Shown piece by piece: positions 8,872 through 16,490 of a stretch of 64,000 bases of DNA. This stretch comes from Deltaproteobacteria bacterium (GTDB taxonomy: Bacteria > Myxococcota > Kuafuiibacteriia > Kuafuiibacteriales > Kuafuiibacteriaceae). The notes beneath the pieces were generated by a model. That model was not told where the DNA came from and did not search any database. It saw only the letters and a program-made list of their open reading frames with translations. The position numbers and the translations under genes are program-made. The stretch spans positions 6,438,001-6,502,000 of the forward strand of contig JADJBV010000001.1 of NCBI GenBank assembly GCA_016703535.1. The letters run 5' to 3'. Numbering within the stretch: the first letter of the stretch is position 1; each line of letters starts with the position of its first letter.

Positions 8872-9993
8872 TCAACGCGCTCCTTCTTTGACCAAAGCGG
8901 CCCAGGCCGGACCCGACATGACCGGGCCGGCGATGGCGTAGATGAAGTGGGTTTGGGCCTTTTTTCCCGAGAGGAACCGGTGCTCCAACAGATCGAGGGC
9001 AAAGTGCCCGGTCACGATCGCCCCTGGCCCATTGGCGGGATCCCACGTCGGCACATCCAAGGTCATCAGGCTCGCGCCGCCGGACTCGGAGCGGGTCGCC
9101 AACAAGGTCACCCGCAACACCGCCGACGGCGGATCTGCCGACGAGGCCCCGGCCAAACGATCCGGGTTCTTGACGATCTCTTCGGCCCGAACCGGCAAAC
9201 GAAAGGCGCCGTGGAGCAAACAACGGGCGCCCTCTCTCAAGGTCACCACCCGCTCGACCTGCAGCGCAATACCGAGCTCTTTAGGGATGGGCGGAGAGCC
9301 ATCGAGCTTGTCGAAGGACGGAAAGGGACGCCCCGGCGTCGGCGAGATCGCCTGGGGCTCCACTTGGGCCCGCTGTTGGGCTTGGTGGCGCTCCACTTCG
9401 GGATCGGTGAAGGACCCGGGGAGGTGCAGCAGCTCCACCGGCGTGCGGTTGGAGCTCCGCTCCCTCATCAACACCGAAACCAAATAGTGGGCAGGTTCCC
9501 ACGGCAACTCCATGGCCGCCCGCAGATCGACCAAGCCGACGTCGGTGGTGGTGCCGTCGGGCGCCTCCGCGGGATCCAGCGGGGGATCGGGGGGCTCCAG
9601 CTCTTCGGTGTTGATCGGGCCGAGGTGCACTCGGTTGTGATCGACGTCGACAGCGACGACCACCGCGCGCTCCTCGAAAGACGAGGCCCAAAGCTCACGG
9701 TAGGTCCCGCCTCGGTAGGCCAAAAGCGGCAAGGTTTCTCGGTGCTCCAGCACCACCCGCTGGGGTGCCCCGACCGCCAGAGTTTCGGTGCCCAAGGCCC
9801 ACAGCTGTTCCGCGACCGCCATGGCGGTGCGTTGGGGATCGGTCCAGTATTCGTCGTCCTTCAAGCCAAAATCGATCTCGCTCATCTTGGACCCTCCTGG
9901 GGTCTCCACCTTGGCGACGACACCCTCCGGGGGCCGTCCGGCGCTAGCGGCGCAAGCCACCAGGCCGAGCAACAGCGGCCACGCTCTGGACAT
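8872..9993 (-). CDS. Lipoprotein of unknown function in the metalloprotease operon
   Basis: A 373-residue protein starting at ATG 9993, one base after the metalloprotease stop. The N-terminus MSRAWPLLLGLVAC ends in a lipobox-like LVAC, predicting a lipid-anchored envelope protein. The body is mixed alpha/beta without recognisable motifs (VVVAVDVDHNRVHLGPIN, VGLVDLRAAMELPWEPAHYLVSVLM, HFIYAIAGPVMSGPAW). A Pro-rich low-complexity insert (ELEPPDPPLDP) is visible near residue 130. No family is recognised. The tight spacing suggests it acts with the protease, perhaps as an envelope partner, substrate or immunity-like inhibitor; that is inference from gene order alone. Confidence 0.65.
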   Translation of the reverse strand: MSRAWPLLLGLVACAASAGRPPEGVVAKVETPGGSKMSEIDFGLKDDEYWTDPQRTAMAVAEQLWALGTETLAVGAPQRVVLEHRETLPLLAYRGGTYRELWASSFEERAVVVAVDVDHNRVHLGPINTEELEPPDPPLDPAEAPDGTTTDVGLVDLRAAMELPWEPAHYLVSVLMRERSSNRTPVELLHLPGSFTDPEVERHQAQQRAQVEPQAISPTPGRPFPSFDKLDGSPPIPKELGIALQVERVVTLREGARCLLHGAFRLPVRAEEIVKNPDRLAGASSADPPSAVLRVTLLATRSESGGASLMTLDVPTWDPANGPGAIVTGHFALDLLEHRFLSGKKAQTHFIYAIAGPVMSGPAWAALVKEGAR

Positions 9994-9994
9994 C

Positions 9995-12466
9995 TCAATA
10001 GTCCGCCGTCGCCCGGGCCGTCCACGCGGCCCGGACGTTCACCAACTTTCGTGCCTGCAAGTAACTCTGACAGGTGGCGCAATAACTCTGGCGCGAGTCG
10101 GCGTTGCCGCCTTCGTGGAACATGATGCAGCTCCCGCTTTGGCCACTGAACTTCTCGTCATCGATGTCGACGACCCCTGAGGCGCAGTGCGCACCCTTGC
10201 CGAGTGGCCGAATGCCGTTGTTGTAGTCGGCGGCGTCGGCGTTGCGGTAGTAGGTCCCGGCCGTCGGCGTCGAGTCGATGTGGAGCGCAGGGTCGGTGCC
10301 GGGCGGGATCTTGGAGCGGCCAGCCATGATGGTCATGCCCATCGAATGGCCGAGTTCGTGGCAGATGGTCGAGGCCAAGGCGCCCCGCGTCCGAGGTGCG
10401 GGCAGGAGCTGAAAGAGCTGTTCACCGGAGCCGCTGTTGCCGTTGATCGAACCAGCGATGGTCACCTTAAAGGCGACCTTGACCTTACACTTGGTGGCGC
10501 TCAAGGCGCCGGCGAAGTCCCCGGGCTTGGCCTCGATCCCGTTGGCGCTGGTCGGCAGGTTGATCCGGATCTCATTGATCTTTTCGGCCTTGAACCACTT
10601 GGCGTCCACCGCCCCGGTGCGAACCGCCCCGTTTTCGTCGAGGCCCGGGTGAGCGTAGACCTTGGCTTTGTGGGTGTTGAAGGCGGTTTGCAAGGCAGCT
10701 TGCACGTTGGTGGCCCGGGTCCCTTCGCCGGGAGCGCCGCTGTCCGGGTTGGTGATCCGCAACTTGAGCTTGTTGCCGTACTTCTTGAGTTCGGTCGCGA
10801 CCAACAGGCCCTGAATGAAGGGCCCGACCTTGCCCGCTTCGGTGGGGCTCAGATCCACGGCGCCGACGTTGTTGGGCCCGCGCGCGAAGGTCAGGGTCAG
10901 CGACTTCTTTTGGTTGACCTCTTCGACCTTCACTTCACAAGCGCGGTTGACGGCGTCCCCGGCCGAGACGGTCTCCGCGTCCATGGTCGGGAACTGGAAG
11001 TAGAGGGCCGGGTTGGGGATCACCGCGGTCCAGTTGCAGCCGGCGACATCTACGGTGAGGGGCGCGAAGTTGCTGCCGTTCTTGAAGGTCGAGCTGGCCG
11101 CGGTCAGCTCGGGGCTCTCGGGCTTCTGCTTGACGTTGGTGCTGACGGTCTTGTCGGCGATCGTGACGTGGATGGTCCGGTCTTCGGCCGCCTTGAACAA
11201 GGAGGGCGTCACGTCACCCAGCTGACCACCTTGGATAAAACACTCTCGTCCCCCGGGCGCACGGCCGATGAACTCGGGCGGCACCAAGGTGCCTTTGGGG
11301 GCCTTGGCCTTGGCGAACTGGTGGCTGGCCTTCAGCTGGTACTCGATGAACGCCGCGGCCAAGCGGGTGTCGACCAAGCTCTTGATGTTGTCCGGGTAGT
11401 CGTGCCGCCCGCCGCCGAGATCTTTCATGTCGGTGGCCAAGATGTCGGGGTACATCAACTCGTAGAACAGGCGCCGCCAGGTTTCGAACTTCAGCTTCGC
11501 GTCGGCGCAGGTGTCGTCGCCGCCGATCTTGATCTCGGCGATGTCGCCGCCGGCGTAACCCAGCTCGACCTTAAACGTGGCGGTCGAGTCGGGGCCGAGC
11601 TTAATTTTCCCCTTCCAGGTGTGGTTCGAGTTGGAGGCCACGGCGGCGCCGTCCAAGCCGTCGTCGAGCAACTTGGGTTGGGGATCGTTGCGGCTGGTGG
11701 CCGCCGTGAAGTTGACCTCGATGTAGACGTGGTCGTCCTTCTGCCCGAGTTTGGCGCCCGCGCCCCGTTTGGTGTCCCCTTCGGCCCCGACCTTGAAGCT
11801 GAGCTGATGCCCGAAGGCGTTGGTTTCGGTCCAGCCGCCGGTCGCCAGATCCAGGTTCACGTACTGCTTGATGGTCTTGGTGGCGTCTTTGACCACCGGG
11901 GTGATGAACTCGACCTTGTATGGGTTCTTCTTAACCTTGTAGCTGCGCTTTTTGCCCTTGTGGGTGATCGGATCGACCAACGCGTAGGGCGGCTCGGCCA
12001 CCAACTCCCAGGTGGAGGTGCCGACCCGTTCGCTCCACTTGCCGTCGTCGCCGCTGGTCTTGACCAGCCCCAGGGCCCCGCCCTTCTTGATCTTGAAACG
12101 GCACTTCTTGTGGGCCTTGTTGTCGTCGGCGGTCAGCGTGACCTCGACCTTGGTCGGCCAGATCTTGAAGGTCTCGGCGCCGTCGAGCTTGGTCGCGGGC
12201 TTGCCGGGGTTGTCGATCTCGACCCGATATTTGACCTCGTAAAAGTCGAGGCCGTCATCGACGGGCGGCGGTTGAAAGTCGTGTTTGGCCTCGCTGGCCG
12301 GGAAGCCCTTCTTCACCGCCGCGGTGATCGGCGCCTCTTCGGTCTCGACCCCGTCCTTGATCAGGATGGGGATGAACTTCACTTCTTTGACCTTGGCGAC
12401 GGCCGAGGGCTCGCCGCGGATGGTGGCGACGAGGGGGATCTTGTCGTCGTCGTAGAGGTTCTTCAT
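9995..12466 (-). CDS. Signal-less zinc metalloprotease, effector-like
   Basis: An 823-residue protein. The C-terminal domain carries STICHELGHSMGM with the zinc site H703-E704-L-G-H707, followed by a conserved Gly and Met as in metzincin-like or related metallopeptidases. A further histidine downstream (GKGAHCASG) is a candidate third ligand. The end holds a CATCQSYLQARKL segment resembling a Cys-pair tail I have seen on other myxobacterial HExxH proteins. The N-terminal ~650 residues consist of repeated beta-rich segments rich in Lys, Asp and Gly (DFYEVKYRVEIDNPGKPATKL, WKGKIKLGPDSTATFKVEL), suggesting Ig-like binding domains. There is no signal peptide, so export, if any, would need a type VI or similar route. 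It heads a three-gene operon. A GCAAG-N4-CTTGC palindrome lies inside at 10690. Confidence 0.78.
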   Translation of the reverse strand: MKNLYDDDKIPLVATIRGEPSAVAKVKEVKFIPILIKDGVETEEAPITAAVKKGFPASEAKHDFQPPPVDDGLDFYEVKYRVEIDNPGKPATKLDGAETFKIWPTKVEVTLTADDNKAHKKCRFKIKKGGALGLVKTSGDDGKWSERVGTSTWELVAEPPYALVDPITHKGKKRSYKVKKNPYKVEFITPVVKDATKTIKQYVNLDLATGGWTETNAFGHQLSFKVGAEGDTKRGAGAKLGQKDDHVYIEVNFTAATSRNDPQPKLLDDGLDGAAVASNSNHTWKGKIKLGPDSTATFKVELGYAGGDIAEIKIGGDDTCADAKLKFETWRRLFYELMYPDILATDMKDLGGGRHDYPDNIKSLVDTRLAAAFIEYQLKASHQFAKAKAPKGTLVPPEFIGRAPGGRECFIQGGQLGDVTPSLFKAAEDRTIHVTIADKTVSTNVKQKPESPELTAASSTFKNGSNFAPLTVDVAGCNWTAVIPNPALYFQFPTMDAETVSAGDAVNRACEVKVEEVNQKKSLTLTFARGPNNVGAVDLSPTEAGKVGPFIQGLLVATELKKYGNKLKLRITNPDSGAPGEGTRATNVQAALQTAFNTHKAKVYAHPGLDENGAVRTGAVDAKWFKAEKINEIRINLPTSANGIEAKPGDFAGALSATKCKVKVAFKVTIAGSINGNSGSGEQLFQLLPAPRTRGALASTICHELGHSMGMTIMAGRSKIPPGTDPALHIDSTPTAGTYYRNADAADYNNGIRPLGKGAHCASGVVDIDDEKFSGQSGSCIMFHEGGNADSRQSYCATCQSYLQARKLVNVRAAWTARATADY
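10690..10703. repeat. Iterated palindrome, copy 2 (spacer GCAG)
   Basis: Inside the zinc metalloprotease gene, read as V-Q-A-A-L-Q in the common frame. Confidence 0.75.
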
Positions 12467-12565
12467 CCGTGTCTCTAAGGGGTCCGTGCGGCGCCGGGAC
12501 CGAGTGTGACCCGGGCGTTCGCAGACCGGGTAACACGGTTCTAAAAACGAAGAAAGACCGGGTGT

Positions 12566-13528
12566 TTAGCGGACAGTTAAGGCGTCGACCAGGCCGGCGC
12601 TGATCGGGTGGCCGAGCTTTCGTTCGATGTCCAGGTAGGTGGGGCTGGGGTTGGCCTCCAGCACCACGAAGGCCTCGGGTCGGGCCGGATCGAGGCGCAC
12701 GTCGATGCCGGTGAAGCGCAGCCCCAAGGCTCGGCGGGTGGCCCGCACCGCTTTCACCACTCCCTCCGGGAGCTGGACCTCTCGATAGGTGCCGAGGCCG
12801 GCGGCGTAACGTTCGCTGGAGCGAAAGTCGATCTGACCTTCTTCGGTCTCCACCACCACCGCGCTCAAGATCTGATCGTCGATCATCGTGACCCGCACGT
12901 CTTCGCCGGCGACCAACTCCTGGAAGATCACCGGCGCCTTGATGATCAGGCCCAAACTCTCGTCGTGTTCGGGATTGAGCTCCACCGCCAGGGCACCGCC
13001 GGCCGCGGGCTTGAAGATCACCCGGCGACCTTTGGCGAAGTCTCGCACCTGATCGGGATCATCGCTGACCAAGGTCTCGGGGACGGGCACGCCGGCCCGG
13101 GCCATCAACATCAGTTGGGTGGGTTTGTTCTGGATCCCCAACCCCGGCGCCGGCGGGTTGAGCACCGGCCGGCCTTGGGCCACCAAAAAGTCGATCGCCG
13201 AAAACAGGAGCGAGGCTCGCTCTCGCAGGTTCATCGAGAGGACAAAAAGTTCGTCCCGATCGAAGGGTGGTAGGCCTGGGGTTGTGTCGACCACCGGGAA
13301 GGGCGGGATCAGGTGCCGCACCCAGACGCCGTCGACGTCGTGGAGCGCCCCGCCGCCAAAGTCCAAGGAGGTGACGCCGCCTTCGATCCGCAGCCGGTGG
13401 GGCACGGCGCCGTCACCTCGCCAATCCTCGGGACCACACACCACCACCTGGTGGCCCCGGCCAGCGGCGACCGCCAGCACGTGGGCCACTTGGGGATCGT
13501 AGGCCGAGCCGAAGAAGGCGAGGCGCAT
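12566..13528 (-). CDS. RimK/MvdD-like ATP-grasp ligase
   Basis: A 320-residue cytosolic protein with the layout of ATP-grasp peptide ligases. It has an N-terminal pre-ATP-grasp fold (MRLAFFGSAYDPQVAHVLA), the central NKPTQLMLMARAGVPVPETLV and RRVIFKPAAGG lysine strand, EDVRVTMIDD, and the C-terminal metal and ATP site FTGIDVRLDP followed by VVLEANPSPTYLDIE. Such enzymes form acylphosphates and ligate amines or hydroxyls to carboxyl groups, as in RimK (glutamylation of S6) and the graspetide ligases MvdC/MvdD. It starts 12 bases after the stop of the EDIFG repeat protein, so the two are almost certainly co-transcribed. The repeat protein, with acidic ED pairs in every unit, is the obvious candidate partner or substrate; this is inference. 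Confidence 0.8.
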   Translation of the reverse strand: MRLAFFGSAYDPQVAHVLAVAAGRGHQVVVCGPEDWRGDGAVPHRLRIEGGVTSLDFGGGALHDVDGVWVRHLIPPFPVVDTTPGLPPFDRDELFVLSMNLRERASLLFSAIDFLVAQGRPVLNPPAPGLGIQNKPTQLMLMARAGVPVPETLVSDDPDQVRDFAKGRRVIFKPAAGGALAVELNPEHDESLGLIIKAPVIFQELVAGEDVRVTMIDDQILSAVVVETEEGQIDFRSSERYAAGLGTYREVQLPEGVVKAVRATRRALGLRFTGIDVRLDPARPEAFVVLEANPSPTYLDIERKLGHPISAGLVDALTVR

Positions 13529-13540
13529 CAGGGCCGCAGC

Positions 13541-14860
13541 CTACGCCATCGGGTACATGCCGAGGAGGTCTTCGTTGAGGCCCCGGGTCTGGGGGAAGTG
13601 GACGTTCAGGTCGGCCAACTTTTCGCCCACCGCGTCCTTCAAGCGCTCCCGGTCTTCCCGGGTGATCAAGTTCATGGCCACGGTCTGCTTCAGCACGCCG
13701 AAGAGCTGCGCCGCCTCGTCTTCGTTGTTCACCTTCTTGAAGAGCGAGATCAGGCTGTCGGTCTGGCCCTTGCTGATCGAGTTGTCCGCCACGGTGTAGG
13801 CCAGGCGAGCCTCGAAGGGCGCCAGCGGGGTCCGGCCCGAGCCGAAGATGTCTTCGTTCATCGCCCGGGTCATCTGGTACGGGATCGCGTCGCCGCCGAA
13901 GTTCTTCTCGTTGGCCTCCAGGATGGCCCGAGACAACTTGGCCCGCTGCCTGTCGGTGATCAGCACGGCGCCTTCGCTGCGCACGCCGACCGCGTCTTGG
14001 AGCGCCGCGTATACTGAAAAGAACTCGTCGCGCCGGGTGATCTTGCCGATCTCCTTGGCGATGATGGTGACCTCGGCGGCCTCGAAGACGTTGTTGGTCC
14101 GGGCCTTGGCGATGGTGTCCTCAGCGATGGTGCTGCGACCGCCGCCGAACACATCTTCGTCGGGGGAACGAGAGACCGGCACGTAGCCGCCGCCCACCCG
14201 ATCGGTGGCCTCCCGATAGGCCCGGGCCAAAGCGCCGCGATCTTCGGTCGAGATCGCGTTGCCTTGCACGGCGAAGCGGAGGGCCGAGTACGCGGCCTGG
14301 AGGGTGTATTCGTTGTCGATCTTGGCGAGTTCGGCCACCAGCTGCCGAGTTTCGGCCGGGGTGATGACCTCGTTTTTGGTCACCTTGATCGCCAGCTCGG
14401 CCACCGGGGTCAGGGGCAGGTTGCCCATGCCGAAGATGTCTTCGCCGAGGGCCCGGGTGACCATCATCGGGATCGCGTCCCGGCCACCTTCGATGGCCCC
14501 CGCCCGCTCGTAGAGCTTCTGGGCGAAGGCGCTGCGGGTCTCGGGGTGCATCAGGCTGTTGTCGACGGTGCGGTTGAGGAGCACGAAGGCGTCCTGCAGG
14601 CCGAGGACCGAGTCGACGTTGTCGAGTTTGGCCAAGATGACGGCCCGTTCGGCCGCCGTGATGATCCGGGAGGCCGACGCCCGGGTCAGGACCTTGTCGA
14701 GCTCACGGCCCGCGCCGGTCTGGAGCTCCAACGGCGCTTCGGGCTGCACCAGGGGTTGAGGCGGACGACGCCCATCGGCAGTCCCGGTGCCCTCGGCGCC
14801 GGGCCGTACGTAATTGACGAAAGAGTTGCCGTTGTTGCCGACTGGACGATTGCCGCTCAT
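13541..14860 (-). CDS. Four-repeat 'EDIFG' protein, novel repeat family, no signal peptide
   Basis: A 439-residue protein starting at ATG 14860 with an AAGGGG Shine-Dalgarno. After a ~50-residue Gly/Pro-rich leader it consists of four tandem units of 94-101 residues. Each unit has the order I-T-x-x-E, then a helix with D-x-x-x-x-A-x-x-x-L, then a second I-T-x-x-x-R-x-x-L helix, and ends in R-[AS]-x-x-ED-[IV]-F-G. The closing motifs are GEDIFG (140-144), DEDVFG (235-239), NEDIFG (336-340) and NEDLLG (430-434). The helical I-T-x-x-[ED] phasing resembles EF-hand-like pairs without calcium loops. I do not recognise a family. It follows the calpain-like gene by 134 bases and precedes the ATP-grasp gene by 12 on the same strand. 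Confidence 0.78.
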   Translation of the reverse strand: MSGNRPVGNNGNSFVNYVRPGAEGTGTADGRRPPQPLVQPEAPLELQTGAGRELDKVLTRASASRIITAAERAVILAKLDNVDSVLGLQDAFVLLNRTVDNSLMHPETRSAFAQKLYERAGAIEGGRDAIPMMVTRALGEDIFGMGNLPLTPVAELAIKVTKNEVITPAETRQLVAELAKIDNEYTLQAAYSALRFAVQGNAISTEDRGALARAYREATDRVGGGYVPVSRSPDEDVFGGGRSTIAEDTIAKARTNNVFEAAEVTIIAKEIGKITRRDEFFSVYAALQDAVGVRSEGAVLITDRQRAKLSRAILEANEKNFGGDAIPYQMTRAMNEDIFGSGRTPLAPFEARLAYTVADNSISKGQTDSLISLFKKVNNEDEAAQLFGVLKQTVAMNLITREDRERLKDAVGEKLADLNVHFPQTRGLNEDLLGMYPMA

Positions 14861-14994
14861 GTGATTTTCCCCTTGAGAGGCCTACATTGTCGGACATTGA
14901 GGGAAACTGTTGCGCGCTGGGCCGGCCGTCGGTCAAAGATCCGAGCTACGGGCCTGGATTCGGGGCCAACCTCGGACGGCTTAAACACCTACGA

Positions 14995-16353
14995 TTACTG
15001 GCGTTTTTGCCTTGGCGCCCGGGTCTCGTACACCACGTCGTTGAAGCGGGCGTAAAAGTCGGTGAGGGACATGGTGAAGACCCCATCGTTTTTCCCGTCT
15101 CGGGGTTTGCCGTTGGCGTCCCGAAGTTCACCTCCGCCCCAAGGGTTGCGCAGGGTGATCTGGTCGGTCTTCGGGTCGTAGTTGAGCACCGTGTACTGGT
15201 GATTGGCGGGCAGGCCGTCGGTGCCCTTGGTGATCAACTCCTTGGCGATCCCGGCGGTGACCAGCCGGCCGTCCTGCATGGCCTCGGTGAGCTTCTTGCG
15301 GGTGGTCGCCAGGTTGGTGGTGACCGGACCCAAGATGTCCTGATCGCCCTCCCGTCCGGTGAGGGCCTTCATCGCGAGCCGACCGGGTTGGCTTTCGGTG
15401 GCCAGCTGAGGGCTGTCCGATGGGAGCAACGCTCGTTGGTTCATGAACTGTCCGTAGGCCTTCTCGAGCACGCTGATCCAACGCCCGTCTTTTCCGGCGG
15501 TGGCGGCCCGCCCCAGCTCGGCGTCGCTGAGGGTGACGCGGATCGGATCTTTGCTGCCCGGAAAACGGACGGTGTAGCTGCCGTCGCCGTTGTCGCTGAT
15601 CATCTTCTTGATCGCTTCGGGATCCCGTTTGGCCAAAGCGACGGCCGCCGAGAGGAACTCGCAGGAGCCCAGAGATCCCTGTTTGACGGCGTCGTAGTTC
15701 GGGCCGTCTTGATCAAAGAGGTCGGTCGAAGTCTGGGACTTCTGGAGGCCCCACCCCGCGGTCCCCACCACCTTCTGGTTGAGCTCGGCTTTGTCACCCA
15801 ACTTGCGGAGCTCACCCAGATCCTTGCCGGTGATGCCGTCGTTCTCGAAGCCGTATTCATCGTTGGAGAGGGCCTGGATCTCGTCCAAGTTGCTGAGCAG
15901 CGACATCAACACCGCCGCGTCCAGGCCCTTCACCTTCGGATCTTGGGCGACCTTCTCGAGCTCGCTGCGGCTCAGGAAACCGTCCTGGTTCAGGTCCCAA
16001 GCGGGGAGCTGCTTTTCAGCGGTCGACCACACCAACTCGGGGCTGGCGACCTGGGCCGCGTTGGTGTTGCCGTCCTTCGATTTGTTGTTGCCGTTGCGGC
16101 TGATCAGTTGTTGTTCGGTCTGGGCGCGGCGCAGTTGGCTGGAGGGATCGGCCAGGGCCCGGCGGGAGGCGTCCCGACGGGTGTCCAGTGACAGCGGGCG
16201 GCGGGCGACGTTTGGGTTCGGTGTCTCGACCCGAAGAGGCTCCGGGCTCCGCGGGGTCAGGGCTTCAGGCTCGAGTTGGGTCGGCGGGTCCTCCACCAAA
16301 CTGAGCCAGCGGGGGCGGATCTGGGGTTGGGTCAGGACGAGGTCACGGCTCAT
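14995..16353 (-). CDS. Calpain-like (C2) cysteine protease with EF-hand-like segment, no signal peptide
   Basis: A 452-residue protein from ATG 16353 (an upstream extension of the frame lacks support). Residues 1-130 are disordered and basic. About 125-160 contains AWDLNQDGFLSRSELEKVA, an EF-hand-like loop, with a weaker second copy (FENDGITGKDLGELRKL). The protease core follows calpain order: QGSLGSCEFLSAAVALA with Cys231, ANHQYTVLNYD with His385, and LRNPWGGG with Asn403. Spacings of 154 and 18 residues agree with the papain-like calpain triad. A sigma-54 promoter lies immediately upstream, and two TTGTGCA boxes lie further back. The EF-hand suggests calcium-triggered activity. It could be an exported effector or a regulated intracellular protease; nothing here settles this. 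Confidence 0.83.
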   Translation of the reverse strand: MSRDLVLTQPQIRPRWLSLVEDPPTQLEPEALTPRSPEPLRVETPNPNVARRPLSLDTRRDASRRALADPSSQLRRAQTEQQLISRNGNNKSKDGNTNAAQVASPELVWSTAEKQLPAWDLNQDGFLSRSELEKVAQDPKVKGLDAAVLMSLLSNLDEIQALSNDEYGFENDGITGKDLGELRKLGDKAELNQKVVGTAGWGLQKSQTSTDLFDQDGPNYDAVKQGSLGSCEFLSAAVALAKRDPEAIKKMISDNGDGSYTVRFPGSKDPIRVTLSDAELGRAATAGKDGRWISVLEKAYGQFMNQRALLPSDSPQLATESQPGRLAMKALTGREGDQDILGPVTTNLATTRKKLTEAMQDGRLVTAGIAKELITKGTDGLPANHQYTVLNYDPKTDQITLRNPWGGGELRDANGKPRDGKNDGVFTMSLTDFYARFNDVVYETRAPRQKRQ

Positions 16354-16368
16354 GGTGACCGGGCAGAT

Positions 16369-16384
16369 TGCAGCCGGCGTGCCG
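16369..16384 (-). promoter_or_regulatory. Sigma-54 promoter of the calpain-like gene
   Basis: The minus strand reads CGGCACG-CCGG-CTGCA, two mismatches from the -24/-12 consensus, with GG and GC ten bases apart. The predicted start point is about 16358, five bases before the ATG at 16353. Confidence 0.6.
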
Positions 16385-16436
16385 TCGACGTCCCCGAAGG
16401 TCGAAGTTGGGATCGGGTCGTGGTTGCGCAGACCTT

Positions 16437-16488
16437 TGCACAAACACGGAAGGAGGAGTGCAGGCCGATGCACGACCTGCTTGCACAA
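16437..16488 (-). promoter_or_regulatory. Paired TTGTGCA boxes, probable upstream activator sites
   Basis: Two exact TTGTGCA boxes (minus-strand orientation) lie at 16437-16443 and 16482-16488, 45 bases apart. They sit 79-85 and 124-130 bases upstream of the predicted sigma-54 start. Distance and pairing fit enhancer sites for a sigma-54 activator, possibly the FHA protein encoded just upstream. The same boxes recur before the gene at 24001. Confidence 0.45.
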
Positions 16489-16490
16489 CG

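Noticed and set aside
10187..12478. 763-codon open frame opposite the zinc metalloprotease gene
   Set aside because: Composition is Val/Gly/Asp shadow coding with no recognisable motif; the minus strand carries HExxH and a tight operon.
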